Assembly (NCBI GenBank): GCA_964444835.1
Contig: CAYUIT010000001.1
Coordinates: 124,001-188,000 of the forward strand
Origin: CADEED01 sp964444835
GTDB taxonomy: Bacteria > Pseudomonadota > Gammaproteobacteria > Steroidobacterales > Steroidobacteraceae
Length of the DNA: 64,000 bases
Direction of reading: 5' to 3'
The notes under the pieces: generated by a model
What the model was told of the DNA's origin: nothing
What the model saw: the letters and a program-made list of their open reading frames with translations, nothing else
Database searches by the model: none
Program-made: the position numbers and the translations under genes
Part shown: piece after piece, positions 53,236-62,793 of the stretch
Layout of the letters: every line of letters starts with the position of its first letter
How positions within the stretch are numbered: the first letter of the stretch is position 1

Positions 53236-54405
53236 TCACGCAATCGCTGCTCGCAGCCGTGCAATATCGGCGTGGCGCGTGGCGGCGATCTGGCTGGATG
53301 CGGCGACCCGCATGTCGCGCAACGCTTCAAGCGCGCGGAGCAACACTGGCAACGGCGGACCGCTCGCGGTCACCCCTGGCAAGTGTTCCGGCTTGAGATG
53401 CTGCGACGGCGCGGCGATGAAGCGATGCACGAGTTGATCGTGGTGTTGCGCGGCAACGCGCCCATACAACTCGACGACGTCCAAATAGTCGCGCACATTG
53501 CTGCGAAACCAGCTCGACTGCGAATCGGTGGCGGCAAGCAGCAGATACTCGTCCAATAAACTGCGGAAAGTCATGCACTCGCGCAGTCGCGCTTGATCAG
53601 CGGGGAGCATGAACAACATCTTGTCGACGAGCAGTTGCGCGTACGATGGGTCGCTTGCCCGACAGACACCTAACAAGAGATCAAGCTCGTTGATGCCGGA
53701 GAAGTCGCCCGCGTTGGCGCCGCGATACTCCTGGCGGCCGACGCGATACGGCTTGTAGTACGGACGCACAGAATAAAAGAATCGCTGCGTATCGAGCTTC
53801 GAAAACAGAATCTCGTTATGCTCGATGACGCGTCGCAACGCGTGCTTGGCAGTCGCGTATTGCACATCCGCCACCGGACTCGACACGCCTAAATGGACGA
53901 TACGCACGAGCGCATCGGCGGCTGTCTGCAGGAGCAAGATGCCGCGCGTGTTTTCATCGATGAACAAAAACTCGTCCGGCAGCGACGTAAAGCTTTTGCG
54001 CAGGCCGTTGACGGCCTTGTTGTAGTGCGCCAAATGGCCCGTCGCGAATCGCGGCGCCATCCCGAGCGAGGCACCAACATGCAGCGCAAGCGACGAAGCC
54101 TCGGCAAACGGTGACCGCTCCTCACGCGCTGGATTGGTGAGCTCATGGCGGCGCAACGCACCGAGATACATACCAACGCAGCCAAGCACGCCAAAGGCGC
54201 TCTCGAAACCATCGCCTGTATTGCCCTCTTCGAGCAATGCCACGACGTGGACATGTCCCTCGTCGCGCAGTTGGTGTTTGATCGCGTCACCGACGCCACT
54301 GACATCCGCCCGATCGGAACGCGCGAAGTACAGGTTCTCAAGCTCTGTGTTCATCTCCACAAAAGCTGTTCGCATCCAGCGATCGAATGCTTCAGCACGT
54401 ACCAT
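53236..54405 (-). CDS. PrnB-like DUF1864 protein (tryptophan dioxygenase superfamily)
   Basis: A 389-residue mostly helical protein related to PrnB, the heme enzyme that rearranges 7-chlorotryptophan in pyrrolnitrin synthesis and shares the tryptophan 2,3-dioxygenase fold. Recognised family blocks are FDRWMRTAFVEMNTELENLY, VGDAIKHQLRDEG, SLALHVGASLGMAPRFATGH and RFFYSVRPYYKPYRVGRQEY followed by RGANAGDFSGINELDLLLG. I use ATG 54405 with AGGAG seven bases upstream, ten bases after the kynureninase-like stop. No other pyrrolnitrin gene is present, so the substrate is another indole or amino acid. It is the last gene of the operon. Confidence 0.83.
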   Translation of the reverse strand: MVRAEAFDRWMRTAFVEMNTELENLYFARSDRADVSGVGDAIKHQLRDEGHVHVVALLEEGNTGDGFESAFGVLGCVGMYLGALRRHELTNPAREERSPFAEASSLALHVGASLGMAPRFATGHLAHYNKAVNGLRKSFTSLPDEFLFIDENTRGILLLQTAADALVRIVHLGVSSPVADVQYATAKHALRRVIEHNEILFSKLDTQRFFYSVRPYYKPYRVGRQEYRGANAGDFSGINELDLLLGVCRASDPSYAQLLVDKMLFMLPADQARLRECMTFRSLLDEYLLLAATDSQSSWFRSNVRDYLDVVELYGRVAAQHHDQLVHRFIAAPSQHLKPEHLPGVTASGPPLPVLLRALEALRDMRVAASSQIAATRHADIARLRAAIA

Positions 54406-54415
54406 GACGGCACTC

Positions 54416-55540
54416 CTAACGACTACCCGCAAAGCAAGCGCGGCCCACTCGGCGCGCTTCTTCGACGGTGTTGAATACATGGAACGACAAGCGCAGCGTC
54501 GTACCGCGCACATCGAACCGCGCGTGCTCCGCAGCGAGCCGAGCCCGAACGTCCGCCAGCGCTGAACCGACGTCCAAGCAAATGGTACCCCCCATCCGCG
54601 CGGCATCGATACGCGCTTGCCACGCCGACGGCAGCTCCGATCGAAACGCAGCGACGAGTTCGCGATTGTGCGCGAACACGGTCGGCACGCCGATTCGCTC
54701 GATGACGCGCAGGCTCGCGCCAGCACACACGTACGGCGCGATCGACGGCGTACCGCCCCAGAACCGCAGCGCACCGGGCGCGTCGCGATAGGAGTGAATA
54801 TTCATCTCGAACGGGTTCTCATGTGAGAACCAACCGACAGCGGACGGCGTCAAGCGATCGGCGAGGTCTGGCCTGAGCCAGAGAAACGCCGCGCCGGGAC
54901 CACCGCAGAGCCATTTAATGCAGCTACCAATCACGGCGTCGGCACCGATCGCGGCGACGTCGAGTGGCACGACACCGGCCGACTGCGCAATATCGACGAC
55001 GCTGAGCGCGCCCGCTGCGCGACAGAGACTCACGATATCGGCCAGCGGCGCCACGGCACCCGTGTTCGAATGAACATGCATTGCCAGAACACCGGCAGTG
55101 TCGGCATCGATCCAGCGTTCCCACACGGCGGGGTCGGCGGGGTTCTCCGATTGTGGAATCAAGCGAAGCTCAAAGCCTTGTGAGGCCGCGCGCTGCAGAA
55201 CGAATCCGAGCGATGGAAAGGTCGCTTCCGCTGCCAGCCATACGCGCCGCTGCTCCGGCCGTGGGAGCGCCCCGAGCAAGGCATGCAGCGCCGCCGACAC
55301 GGTGGGCTGGGGACAGTAGTTAGCCGACGAATCTCCCAACACGGCCGCCAGTGCAGCGCGGAATTCGCTGACACAATTGAGCCAATGCGGCCATGCATCC
55401 AGTCCGCCATCTGTCCACGGCGCCACGAACTCCGACTGCAACGCGCGGATCGCAGCGTGGGTCGCGCAGCCTACGGCATGTGAGGCCAAGTAAGGCCCTG
55501 GCCCGGGTACAGCAAATTCGGATGTCCAAGCCTGAGTCAT
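54416..55540 (-). CDS. Class V PLP enzyme, kynureninase-like
   Basis: A 374-residue fold-type I PLP enzyme. The cofactor Asp is in VVDIAQSAG (Asp183, Gln186), and the Schiff-base lysine is Lys209 in GSCIKWLCGGPGAAFLW. The following GWFSHENPFEMN and ALRFWGGTPSIAPY match the kynureninase-type substrate side better than cysteine desulfurases. Kynureninase splits kynurenine into anthranilate and alanine. The start is ATG 55540, GGAG ten bases upstream; a longer frame from 55621 overlaps the fusion gene upstream. It lies directly before the PrnB-like gene. Confidence 0.82.
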   Translation of the reverse strand: MTQAWTSEFAVPGPGPYLASHAVGCATHAAIRALQSEFVAPWTDGGLDAWPHWLNCVSEFRAALAAVLGDSSANYCPQPTVSAALHALLGALPRPEQRRVWLAAEATFPSLGFVLQRAASQGFELRLIPQSENPADPAVWERWIDADTAGVLAMHVHSNTGAVAPLADIVSLCRAAGALSVVDIAQSAGVVPLDVAAIGADAVIGSCIKWLCGGPGAAFLWLRPDLADRLTPSAVGWFSHENPFEMNIHSYRDAPGALRFWGGTPSIAPYVCAGASLRVIERIGVPTVFAHNRELVAAFRSELPSAWQARIDAARMGGTICLDVGSALADVRARLAAEHARFDVRGTTLRLSFHVFNTVEEARRVGRACFAGSR

Positions 55541-55559
55541 TTCGAAAGTGCTCCGCGGC

Positions 55560-57617
55560 TCACCACGCGCCGCGCTTCGCGGCCTGCGCGAGTGCTGGCG
55601 ATACTGCCCAATAGCGCGCACCGCATTGTTCTGCGAGTTCGCCGATACGCGCTACCACGGCCTGGAGCCCACGCGTCGCTGCGTAGTGCATGGGCCCGCC
55701 ACAGTCGCGCGGGAAGCCATAACCATTGCACCAGATGACATCGATGTCCGCTGCCGAGCGCGCAATGCCTGCATCCAGCAACGCCGCACCTTCGTTGACT
55801 AGCGCGAGTATGCAGCGATCGACGATCTCGGCAGCGTCGATTTCGCGGCGGGAGACACCGAGTCGCGCGGCTTCCGCTGCGATCATCGCATCCACCTCGG
55901 GATCAACTTCGCGCCGCCGATCCGGCGCGGAATAGCGATAGAAGCCGGCACCCGTCTTCTGTCCTAGCCGGCCGCGTTCGGCTAACAAGTCTGCCACGCG
56001 ATAGAAGCGCGGATCGTCCGGCTTATCGGCCCACGCTTTGCGTGCGTTCCAGCCGATGTCGAGGCCTGTGAGGTCGCCAACGGCATTCGGCCCCATCGCC
56101 ATCCCGAATTCTTCGAGCGCGGCGTCCACTTGCGCAGGGCTCGCCCCTTCGAGCATCAACAGTTCTTTCTCCCGCCCGTAAGCGTAAAGCATGCGATTGC
56201 CGACGAAGCCAAAGCCGTTGCCCACTTCGATGCCGAGCTTACCGAGGCGTCGTGTCACCGCCGCGACGGTTGCCATCGCCTGCGGCGAACTCGCGCGCGC
56301 GCGCACGATCTCGACGAGTTTCATGATGTTGGCCGGGCTGAAGAAATGCATACCCACGACATTCGGCTCGCGCCCTGGAGCCGCCGCCGCGATGGCATCG
56401 ACATCGAGCGTTGAGGTGTTGGTCGCCAGGATCGCATCGCGCGTGCAGACTTGCGCCAAGGTCGCAAACAACTCGCGCTTGACGTTCAGATTTTCGAAGG
56501 CCGCCTCGATGACGAGCTGTGCCTCCGCCAGCGGCGCGATATCTTGCACATAGCGTATCCGTCCCAGCGCAGCCGCCACTTGCTCGGCGCTCAAGCGGCC
56601 TTTTTTTTGGGAGCCCTCTAGGGTCGAGCGGATACGGGCCTGTGCCGCTTCGAGCGCAGTCGCCGCTCGATCGAACAGCACGACGCCGTAACCAGAAGAA
56701 GCACAACTGATGGCAATGCCAGAACCCATCGTGCCGGCGCCAATAATGCCGATGGTGGCAACACTGCGCGCACCGGTTTCATCAAGTCGCGCACGCTCTG
56801 CAAAAAACAAATGCCGTAGCGCTCGCGATTGTGACGACACCCGACACCGTTCGAAACGCTCGCGTGCCAATCGCAACGCTTCAGAGAACGTCAGTGACGC
56901 ACACGCCTCCACCGAATCGATGAGATCGTGCATCGCCGGAAGCCGCCGATCATGGCGTGACAGCTTTGCGCGGGCTGCGGCAACTGCCGCGGCGGCGCTC
57001 TCCGCGCCCATCACGGGCAAATCGCATACTCGCCTCGGCGGAGCGCCCTGCGCAATCAAGCTTTTTGCCCACTCAATCGCATCGGCTCTCACATCGTCGC
57101 CCAACTCTCGATCGATCAGCCCACAGGCCAAGCCGCGCGATCGGTCGATCGTACTGGCAGTCATCATCCAAGCGAGGGCTGTCTCGACACCCACGAGTCG
57201 CGGTAAACGAACCGTGCCACCGGCCCCCGGCAACAGCGCGAGACGGACCTCCGGCAAGCCCCACGAGAGGTCCCGCGTTGCACCTCGGTAATGACTCGCA
57301 AGCGATAGCTCGGCGCCACCGCCCAATGCGCTCCCATGCAGCGCCGCGATCACTGGCTTGGAACATGACTCAAGCCGCAGCAACACGTCGCTCAACACCG
57401 GTGCCTTCGGCGGTTGCTCGAACTCGGTGATATCGGCTCCCGCGATGAAGTGCTTGCCCTTCGCATGAATGACGATGGCTTTGATTGCGTCATCGCGATC
57501 GAGCATCTCAATCGCTGCGAGTAGCTCACGCCTCACGGGGTGCGCGAGCGCGTTGACTGGCGGATGATCGATTTCGATGACGCCCACATCCGCGACGCGC
57601 TGCACTTCTACGAGCAT
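55560..57617 (-). CDS. Enoyl-CoA hydratase/3-hydroxyacyl-CoA dehydrogenase fusion
   Basis: A 685-residue bifunctional beta-oxidation enzyme. The N-terminal crotonase domain (about 1-200) has GSALGGGAELSLAS and GLPEVRLALLPGAGG with both catalytic glutamates in place. The NAD-binding domain starts near 290 (IGIIGAGTMGSGIAISCAS), and the catalytic His is in VVGMHFFSPANIMKLVEIV. A C-terminal 3HCDH repeat follows. It would turn crotonyl-type CoA esters into acetoacetyl-type ones, which fits a glutaryl-CoA dehydrogenase in the same operon. It lies 24 bases after the MFS gene. Confidence 0.92.
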   Translation of the reverse strand: MLVEVQRVADVGVIEIDHPPVNALAHPVRRELLAAIEMLDRDDAIKAIVIHAKGKHFIAGADITEFEQPPKAPVLSDVLLRLESCSKPVIAALHGSALGGGAELSLASHYRGATRDLSWGLPEVRLALLPGAGGTVRLPRLVGVETALAWMMTASTIDRSRGLACGLIDRELGDDVRADAIEWAKSLIAQGAPPRRVCDLPVMGAESAAAAVAAARAKLSRHDRRLPAMHDLIDSVEACASLTFSEALRLARERFERCRVSSQSRALRHLFFAERARLDETGARSVATIGIIGAGTMGSGIAISCASSGYGVVLFDRAATALEAAQARIRSTLEGSQKKGRLSAEQVAAALGRIRYVQDIAPLAEAQLVIEAAFENLNVKRELFATLAQVCTRDAILATNTSTLDVDAIAAAAPGREPNVVGMHFFSPANIMKLVEIVRARASSPQAMATVAAVTRRLGKLGIEVGNGFGFVGNRMLYAYGREKELLMLEGASPAQVDAALEEFGMAMGPNAVGDLTGLDIGWNARKAWADKPDDPRFYRVADLLAERGRLGQKTGAGFYRYSAPDRRREVDPEVDAMIAAEAARLGVSRREIDAAEIVDRCILALVNEGAALLDAGIARSAADIDVIWCNGYGFPRDCGGPMHYAATRGLQAVVARIGELAEQCGARYWAVSPALAQAAKRGAW

Positions 57618-57641
57618 GTCGAACGGCCGTCGTGCGCGGAA

Positions 57642-58982
57642 CTAACGAGTCGCCGGCATGTGTCGCTGCAGCAGCCACACGCCGAGCAGCGTTGGCACCA
57701 GGACGAGCGCGACAGCCACGAAGAATGGCGTCGTGCCCTCACCCAGTGTGAGCAACAAGCCGCCCACGAGACTACTCGCGATGCCGCCCAAGCGCGCGAT
57801 GCCCGCCGCCCAGCCCACACCCGTCGAACGAATCTCTGTTGGATAAGCGTGCGCTGCCACGGCGTACATGCACACCTGCATGCCGAGAATGCAGCCACCG
57901 GCGAGCGCCATGAAGACCATCAATAGCGAGACGCTCTGTGGAGGAATAAATCCCATCGCGAACGTCGTGATCACTGCGCCGATGCCGACCACCTTGAGCG
58001 TCGCGCTCGAACCGAAGCGCGAAATGCAAACGGCAAAAATGACGGACGCCACCACACCGCCTAGATTGAATACGAGGGCACCCCGCAATGCCGTCGACAT
58101 CGGCAAATCGACCGCTTGTAACACCGTCGGCAGCCAATTGAAGAACGCGTATACCGCGAAGATGTTCGTGGCGAACACCAGCCAGATGAGCAACGTGTCG
58201 CGCCGAAACTCGTTCGCGAGCACTGCGGCAACACCTGTGTTCGCTGCCTTTTGCTGTGGTTCGCGAATGACGAAGTCCATGTCGGCTCGAAAATCGGTTC
58301 GCTGAGTGATGCGGTTGAGTAGCGCGGCGATATCAGCGGTTCGATTGCCGAGCTTGGCTAGGTAGCGCGGCGATTCCGGCAGCATGAAGAGAATCACGAT
58401 GGCGAGCGCGCCCGGCAAGATCGCCCCCACGATGAAGATCGAGCGCCAGCCGAAGATCGGCATGATCTGCGCCGCCACTTCGGCACCCAAGACGCCACCA
58501 ATCGGTACGCCCACGATCGTGAGTGCGACCACCACATTGCGTACCGATTTCGGTGCGAACTCGACCATCAAGGCCGTACAGTTCGGTACGACACCGCCGA
58601 GCCCGATCCCCGTGAAGAAGCGCCAAGCCACCATTTCGTTCGGACTCGAAACGAATGCCGTGCCAAACGACGTGACGGCCACCAACAGCAAGCTCAAGGT
58701 CAGCGCGTTACGCCGCCCGAGCCGATCGCCCATCGCGCCGAACGAGAAGGCGCCGAGCGCCATGCCAATGAGCCCCGCAGCCAAGATCGGACTGAGCTGT
58801 GGCCGCGTGATGCCAAACTCGCCTAACAACGCAGGCGCAGCGAAACCGATGGCTTGGACATCGAAGCCATCGAAGATCATCGCCAGGACGGTGAGTATCG
58901 ACACGCGCAAAGACAAGCCGCGAAACGCGGCTTGATCCATCAACGCAACAACATCGACCGACTCCTTCGGCGATGAACTCAT
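57642..58982 (-). CDS. MFS transporter, aromatic acid/H+ symporter type
   Basis: A 446-residue inner-membrane permease with 12 helices. The first helix carries MIFDGFDVQAIGFAAPAL, the Asp-containing helix-1 motif of the AAHS family (PcaK/BenK-like). The loop-2 motif is GAMGDRLGRRNALT, and the central loop is short and charged. It probably imports an aromatic acid or amino-acid derivative for this operon. Its start overlaps the cyclase stop by four bases. Confidence 0.88.
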   Translation of the reverse strand: MSSSPKESVDVVALMDQAAFRGLSLRVSILTVLAMIFDGFDVQAIGFAAPALLGEFGITRPQLSPILAAGLIGMALGAFSFGAMGDRLGRRNALTLSLLLVAVTSFGTAFVSSPNEMVAWRFFTGIGLGGVVPNCTALMVEFAPKSVRNVVVALTIVGVPIGGVLGAEVAAQIMPIFGWRSIFIVGAILPGALAIVILFMLPESPRYLAKLGNRTADIAALLNRITQRTDFRADMDFVIREPQQKAANTGVAAVLANEFRRDTLLIWLVFATNIFAVYAFFNWLPTVLQAVDLPMSTALRGALVFNLGGVVASVIFAVCISRFGSSATLKVVGIGAVITTFAMGFIPPQSVSLLMVFMALAGGCILGMQVCMYAVAAHAYPTEIRSTGVGWAAGIARLGGIASSLVGGLLLTLGEGTTPFFVAVALVLVPTLLGVWLLQRHMPATR

Positions 58983-60091
58983 TTCGCGCCGCCCCGAACA
59001 GTCGGCACGCCGATCGCCACGGGCCTAACAGGTGAGCCCGCAGCGCCGCGCTCGCGCATGGGCAGGACCATCGTGCAGGAAGTCCACACGCCTGCATTGG
59101 CAGCTTCTTTCAGATTCGCGTTCTGGATCAGGTGAATGCCGGCCACCGACAGCATTTGATGGTGCAACACGAACGGCAGACCGGGCGGTGTGCCCTCGGC
59201 AGGCCCCGACTTGCCCATGAGCATGCCCTCGGGCACGGGATCCACGAAGGGTGTATCGAGCCCGACTAACACGATGCGCTTCTCAGCGAGATACTTCGCA
59301 GCGTCGTAACTGAGACCCGGACCTTTAGTGTAGTAGGTCTTGTCGGTGTCGGGATCTTGCCAGTAGTCACCCCAACCCGTGCGCACCCACACGACGTCAC
59401 CGGGCAGAATGCCGCGCTTCTCGAGACCTTGCGCTTTCAGCATTTGCTTGATGCCATCGGCCGTCACGAGCTGGCCCGCCTTCATCGGCTGACCATCATT
59501 CAAATAGCGCTTCGCGTCGAGCAACACGCCGCTCGTAACGAGCGGAGGCGCCTGTTCGATTCCAAGTTTCAGCAGTGGCGAGCTGGGCTCTGGCTTCACG
59601 TCGCGCTGACGCAACCCGCCGTAGTACTCAGCATCGTCAGCGGGTGGCGCACCCTGCCCGTCCCAAGGCTTGCTGAGATGCGCGAAATGGCCGAGCGCAT
59701 CCATCTGCGTCGCTTGCGCACCAGGCTCCGCGCCGGCACGTAATGCTTCGCCGTTGAAAGCGTGCATCGTGCCAGGGAGACCTTTGGTGGCCCCGTAATC
59801 GTAGTCGTAGGGCCCGCTGAAGGCGGACTTCGGCATCGTGTTCGAGCGCTCATAAGAGAGCTCGAAAGACTGTGCGCCAGGTTGTTGCATGTGCCAGGCA
59901 CAACGCGCCCAGGTGCCCGGGCCAATCGCGTTCGCCATGCCACGCTGGTCGCCCGCCTGCCACGGGGGCGCTGGCACGGTCTGCGTTGACCGCTTGATGA
60001 GTTGCGCGGGCTCGGCCGCCACCGCCGCTCCGGCAGTCGTTAGTGCAACGGCAGCCGCTACCAGGACTCTTGCAACACGCGTCTTCGTCAT
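58979..60091 (-). CDS. Exported cyclase-family hydrolase (kynurenine formamidase fold)
   Basis: A 370-residue protein with a signal peptide (cut after GAAVAAE, about residue 26). The cyclase fold is shared with kynurenine formamidase KynB and isatin hydrolase. The metal motif appears as AQATQMDALGHF, so the second residue of the classic HxxxDxxxH site is Gln, as in a subset of the family. PGDVVWVRTGWGDYW and LVGLDTPFVDPVP are other conserved blocks. Export is unlike KynB. It lies 30 bases after the glutaryl-CoA dehydrogenase-like gene and overlaps the MFS start (ATGA). Confidence 0.87.
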   Translation of the reverse strand: MTKTRVARVLVAAAVALTTAGAAVAAEPAQLIKRSTQTVPAPPWQAGDQRGMANAIGPGTWARCAWHMQQPGAQSFELSYERSNTMPKSAFSGPYDYDYGATKGLPGTMHAFNGEALRAGAEPGAQATQMDALGHFAHLSKPWDGQGAPPADDAEYYGGLRQRDVKPEPSSPLLKLGIEQAPPLVTSGVLLDAKRYLNDGQPMKAGQLVTADGIKQMLKAQGLEKRGILPGDVVWVRTGWGDYWQDPDTDKTYYTKGPGLSYDAAKYLAEKRIVLVGLDTPFVDPVPEGMLMGKSGPAEGTPPGLPFVLHHQMLSVAGIHLIQNANLKEAANAGVWTSCTMVLPMRERGAAGSPVRPVAIGVPTVRGGAK

Positions 60092-60121
60092 GATCGATCT
60101 CCCCTGGACTGTTCGACGAAC

Positions 60122-61294
60122 TCAGAATGCATTGATGCCCGTGAGCTCGCGACCCACGGACAATTGGTGAATCGTTTCGGTACCCTCGTACGTGATGACG
60201 CTCTCGAGGTTCAACGCATGGCGAATCGGCACATACTCGGCGCTGATGCCTGCGCCGCCCAGCATGTCGCGACAATCGCGTGCCACATCGATTGCCGCGC
60301 GACAGTTGTGCCATTTCGCCATCGACACGTGGCTCGGCGTCATCTTGCCGGAATCCTTCAATCGGCCCAGTTGTAATGACAATAGCTGGGCCGTCGTGAT
60401 CTGGCGAGACATCTCTGCGAGCCGTATCTGAATCGCCTGGTTGGCCGCCAGCGGCCGATTGAACATGACGCGATCCTTCGTGTACTCGAGTAACTGCGCC
60501 AAGCACGCTTGCGCAGCACCAATGACACCCCACGTAATGCCGTAGCGCGCTTGGGTGAGGCACGACAACGGCGCCTTGAGCCCAACGGTGCTCCCCGGCA
60601 GCACATTCTCAGCCGGCACCACCACGTCTTCGAAGAACAGCGCGCCTGTCGCGGACGCGCGCAAGCTGAACTTGTTCTCGATCTCAGGCGTGGCAAACCC
60701 TTTCATGCCGCGCTCGACGATGAAGCCGCGGATGCCGTTCGGGGTCATCGCCCACACCACCGCAAGATCCGCGATTGGCGAATTCGTGATCCACATCTTT
60801 GAGCCGTTCAACACCCAATCTGTGCCGCGCGGCTTCGCGTGCGTCTTCATGTTCGCGGGATCGGAGCCACCGTGTGGCTCCGTGAGACCAAAGCAGCCGA
60901 TCAGCTCGCCTTTGGCCATGCGCGGCAGATACTTCTGCTTCTGGGCCTCGCTACCGTAGGTGTAGATCGGGTACATACACAACGACGATTGCACCGACAC
61001 GAAGCTGCGGATGCCGGAATCACCGCGCTCGAGTTCTTGGCAAATCAAGCCGTAGGCGATCGCATTCATGCCGGCGCAGCCGTACCCACTCAACGACGAA
61101 CCTAACAAGCCCAACTCAGCCAACCCACCGACCAATTCGCGCGGAAAGGTATGCCGCTCGAAATGCTGGCGGATCACCGGCAGTACGTTGGCGTCGACAA
61201 AGCGACCCACGGAGTCCTGGACGAGTTGCTCTTCCTCGCTGAGTGCACTGCGCACATCGAACAGATCGAGCGGATTGAGGCTAGGCTGAGGCAT
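60122..61294 (-). CDS. Glutaryl-CoA dehydrogenase-like acyl-CoA dehydrogenase
   Basis: A 390-residue FAD acyl-CoA dehydrogenase. The stretch RSFVSVQSSLCMYPIYTYG, followed by GELIGCFGLTEPHGGSDP, is nearly that of glutaryl-CoA dehydrogenases. It includes Arg96, equivalent to the arginine that holds the distal carboxylate. Catalytic Glu370 is in ITYEGTETIHQL. The expected reaction is oxidative decarboxylation of glutaryl-CoA to crotonyl-CoA. I use ATG 61294 with GGAG five bases upstream; TTG 61309 is the alternative. Glutaryl-CoA arises from lysine or tryptophan breakdown, which matches the kynurenine-like genes downstream. Confidence 0.88.
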   Translation of the reverse strand: MPQPSLNPLDLFDVRSALSEEEQLVQDSVGRFVDANVLPVIRQHFERHTFPRELVGGLAELGLLGSSLSGYGCAGMNAIAYGLICQELERGDSGIRSFVSVQSSLCMYPIYTYGSEAQKQKYLPRMAKGELIGCFGLTEPHGGSDPANMKTHAKPRGTDWVLNGSKMWITNSPIADLAVVWAMTPNGIRGFIVERGMKGFATPEIENKFSLRASATGALFFEDVVVPAENVLPGSTVGLKAPLSCLTQARYGITWGVIGAAQACLAQLLEYTKDRVMFNRPLAANQAIQIRLAEMSRQITTAQLLSLQLGRLKDSGKMTPSHVSMAKWHNCRAAIDVARDCRDMLGGAGISAEYVPIRHALNLESVITYEGTETIHQLSVGRELTGINAF

Positions 61295-61320
61295 GGAGGC
61301 TCCGTTCAATAGTAGTCAGG

Positions 61321-62781
61321 TCAGCTCGCGGACCACGGCGGCGCAACGAGCCGCCGTTTGCCATCCGTCGAGCGCGCCACCGCTGGGTTTTCCAGATCGA
61401 TTCGATCCCACAATTCACAAGTCACTTGGCGATGGCGCTGATCGAGCGCTTCGCAGTAGTTAGTAAAGAGACACAGCCGCACTGCGTCGCCGCGACCGGA
61501 CCGCACCTTGCGAAACCAGTCCGGATCCGCAAGCGCTTGGCGCGCAAAACTGACGATGTCAGCAATGCCGTCGCGCAGCACGGCCTCCGCTTGCTCGAAG
61601 TTGTGAATGCCGCCCCCTGCAACGATAGGTGTTGCGCAGCCCGCAGCGCGTACCGCCGCACGAATAGCCGCCGCAGCAGGCAGATTACGCCCATAGGGAC
61701 CGCGGGCGTCCGAGTAGTAAGACGGCATGCACTCGTAGCCACTCGGGCCCGTATACGGATAGGCGGCCTCACCGATCTTCGGCTGCAACGCATCGTCGAA
61801 CTTGCCACCGCGCGACAACGAAATGAAATCCATTCCGCCACGCGCGAAGGCGACAGCAAAGCGTTGCGAGTCGAGCAGGCTCGAGCCGTTCGGGACGCAC
61901 TCCTCAGCCAACATCCGGCAGCCGATCGGATACGCGGGGCCTAGTCTTTGTCGAACGGCCGCAAGCACCTCGAGAGGCAAGCGCGCACGACCTTCCCAAC
62001 TTCCGCCGTAGCCATCGGTCCGCGTGTTCGTCGCGGAAAGAAACGAGGCCATCGTGTATGCATGAGCAAAATGCAACTCGACACCGTCAAAGCCCGCTTC
62101 TTGAGCACGTGCGGCCGCAGCGGCAAACAACCCAGGCAGCACCTGCGGCAACTCCGCAATGTGTGGCAAGTGTTCATCGGTGACGCGTTCGCGTGCACCG
62201 AAATGCAACGCTTCGAGTTCGTGCGGCGTCAAGACTCGCGGCCACTCAGTCTCCGGCAAAGCAGCGATGCGCGCTCGCACCGCTGCATCCCCCGCATCGG
62301 GCATTGCAAGCCGCTCGCGGTGCAGCGGCGTGATCTTGAGGAACTGAGCGAAAAACCGCGCCGGATCGGGGCGTCGCCGAATCGACAAGAAATCGATGAG
62401 CTGAATGAACAAGCGAGTTTCGCCCGCGCTCGCTTCTTTGACGACTCGGACGATTTCGCGTAGCCCAGGAATGAAGCGCTCATGACCGATGCGCAATAAC
62501 GGACCACTGGGAACATCGCGTATGCCCGTCGCCTCGATGACGATCGCGGCAGGGCGACCTTCCGCGAAGCGCCGATACCAATCGAGCACTTCCTGCGTCA
62601 CGAACCCATCTTCAGTGGCACGCCACGGCACCATCGCCGGCACCCACGTGCGGCTGGTGAGCCGCAAACGACCAACCTGCGCTGCGCCAAACAACGACGA
62701 CGCACTCGCCTGAGTGACCGTTGGCCACGTACCAGGTTGCGCATCGTGCCGGATCCGCTCCGGCGGCCGCCACATCGCCAC
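61321..62781 (-). CDS. NADH:flavin oxidoreductase (old yellow enzyme family), long form
   Basis: A 486-residue FMN barrel protein. The active-site pair is in VELHFAHAYTMASFLSATN, with TDGYGGSWEGRARL following. The phosphate-binding end is IVAGGGIHNFEQAEAVL, then FARQALADPDW. It is longer than the oxidoreductase at 47745 and ends with a Cys-poor tail rather than an iron-sulfur domain, so it is a single-domain ene-reductase or demethylase. The start is GTG 62781, with GAGGG eight bases upstream; ATG 62775 is possible. It begins 12 bases after the RidA gene. Confidence 0.88.
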   Translation of the reverse strand: MAMWRPPERIRHDAQPGTWPTVTQASASSLFGAAQVGRLRLTSRTWVPAMVPWRATEDGFVTQEVLDWYRRFAEGRPAAIVIEATGIRDVPSGPLLRIGHERFIPGLREIVRVVKEASAGETRLFIQLIDFLSIRRRPDPARFFAQFLKITPLHRERLAMPDAGDAAVRARIAALPETEWPRVLTPHELEALHFGARERVTDEHLPHIAELPQVLPGLFAAAAARAQEAGFDGVELHFAHAYTMASFLSATNTRTDGYGGSWEGRARLPLEVLAAVRQRLGPAYPIGCRMLAEECVPNGSSLLDSQRFAVAFARGGMDFISLSRGGKFDDALQPKIGEAAYPYTGPSGYECMPSYYSDARGPYGRNLPAAAAIRAAVRAAGCATPIVAGGGIHNFEQAEAVLRDGIADIVSFARQALADPDWFRKVRSGRGDAVRLCLFTNYCEALDQRHRQVTCELWDRIDLENPAVARSTDGKRRLVAPPWSAS

Positions 62782-62793
62782 GCGTCTCGCCCT

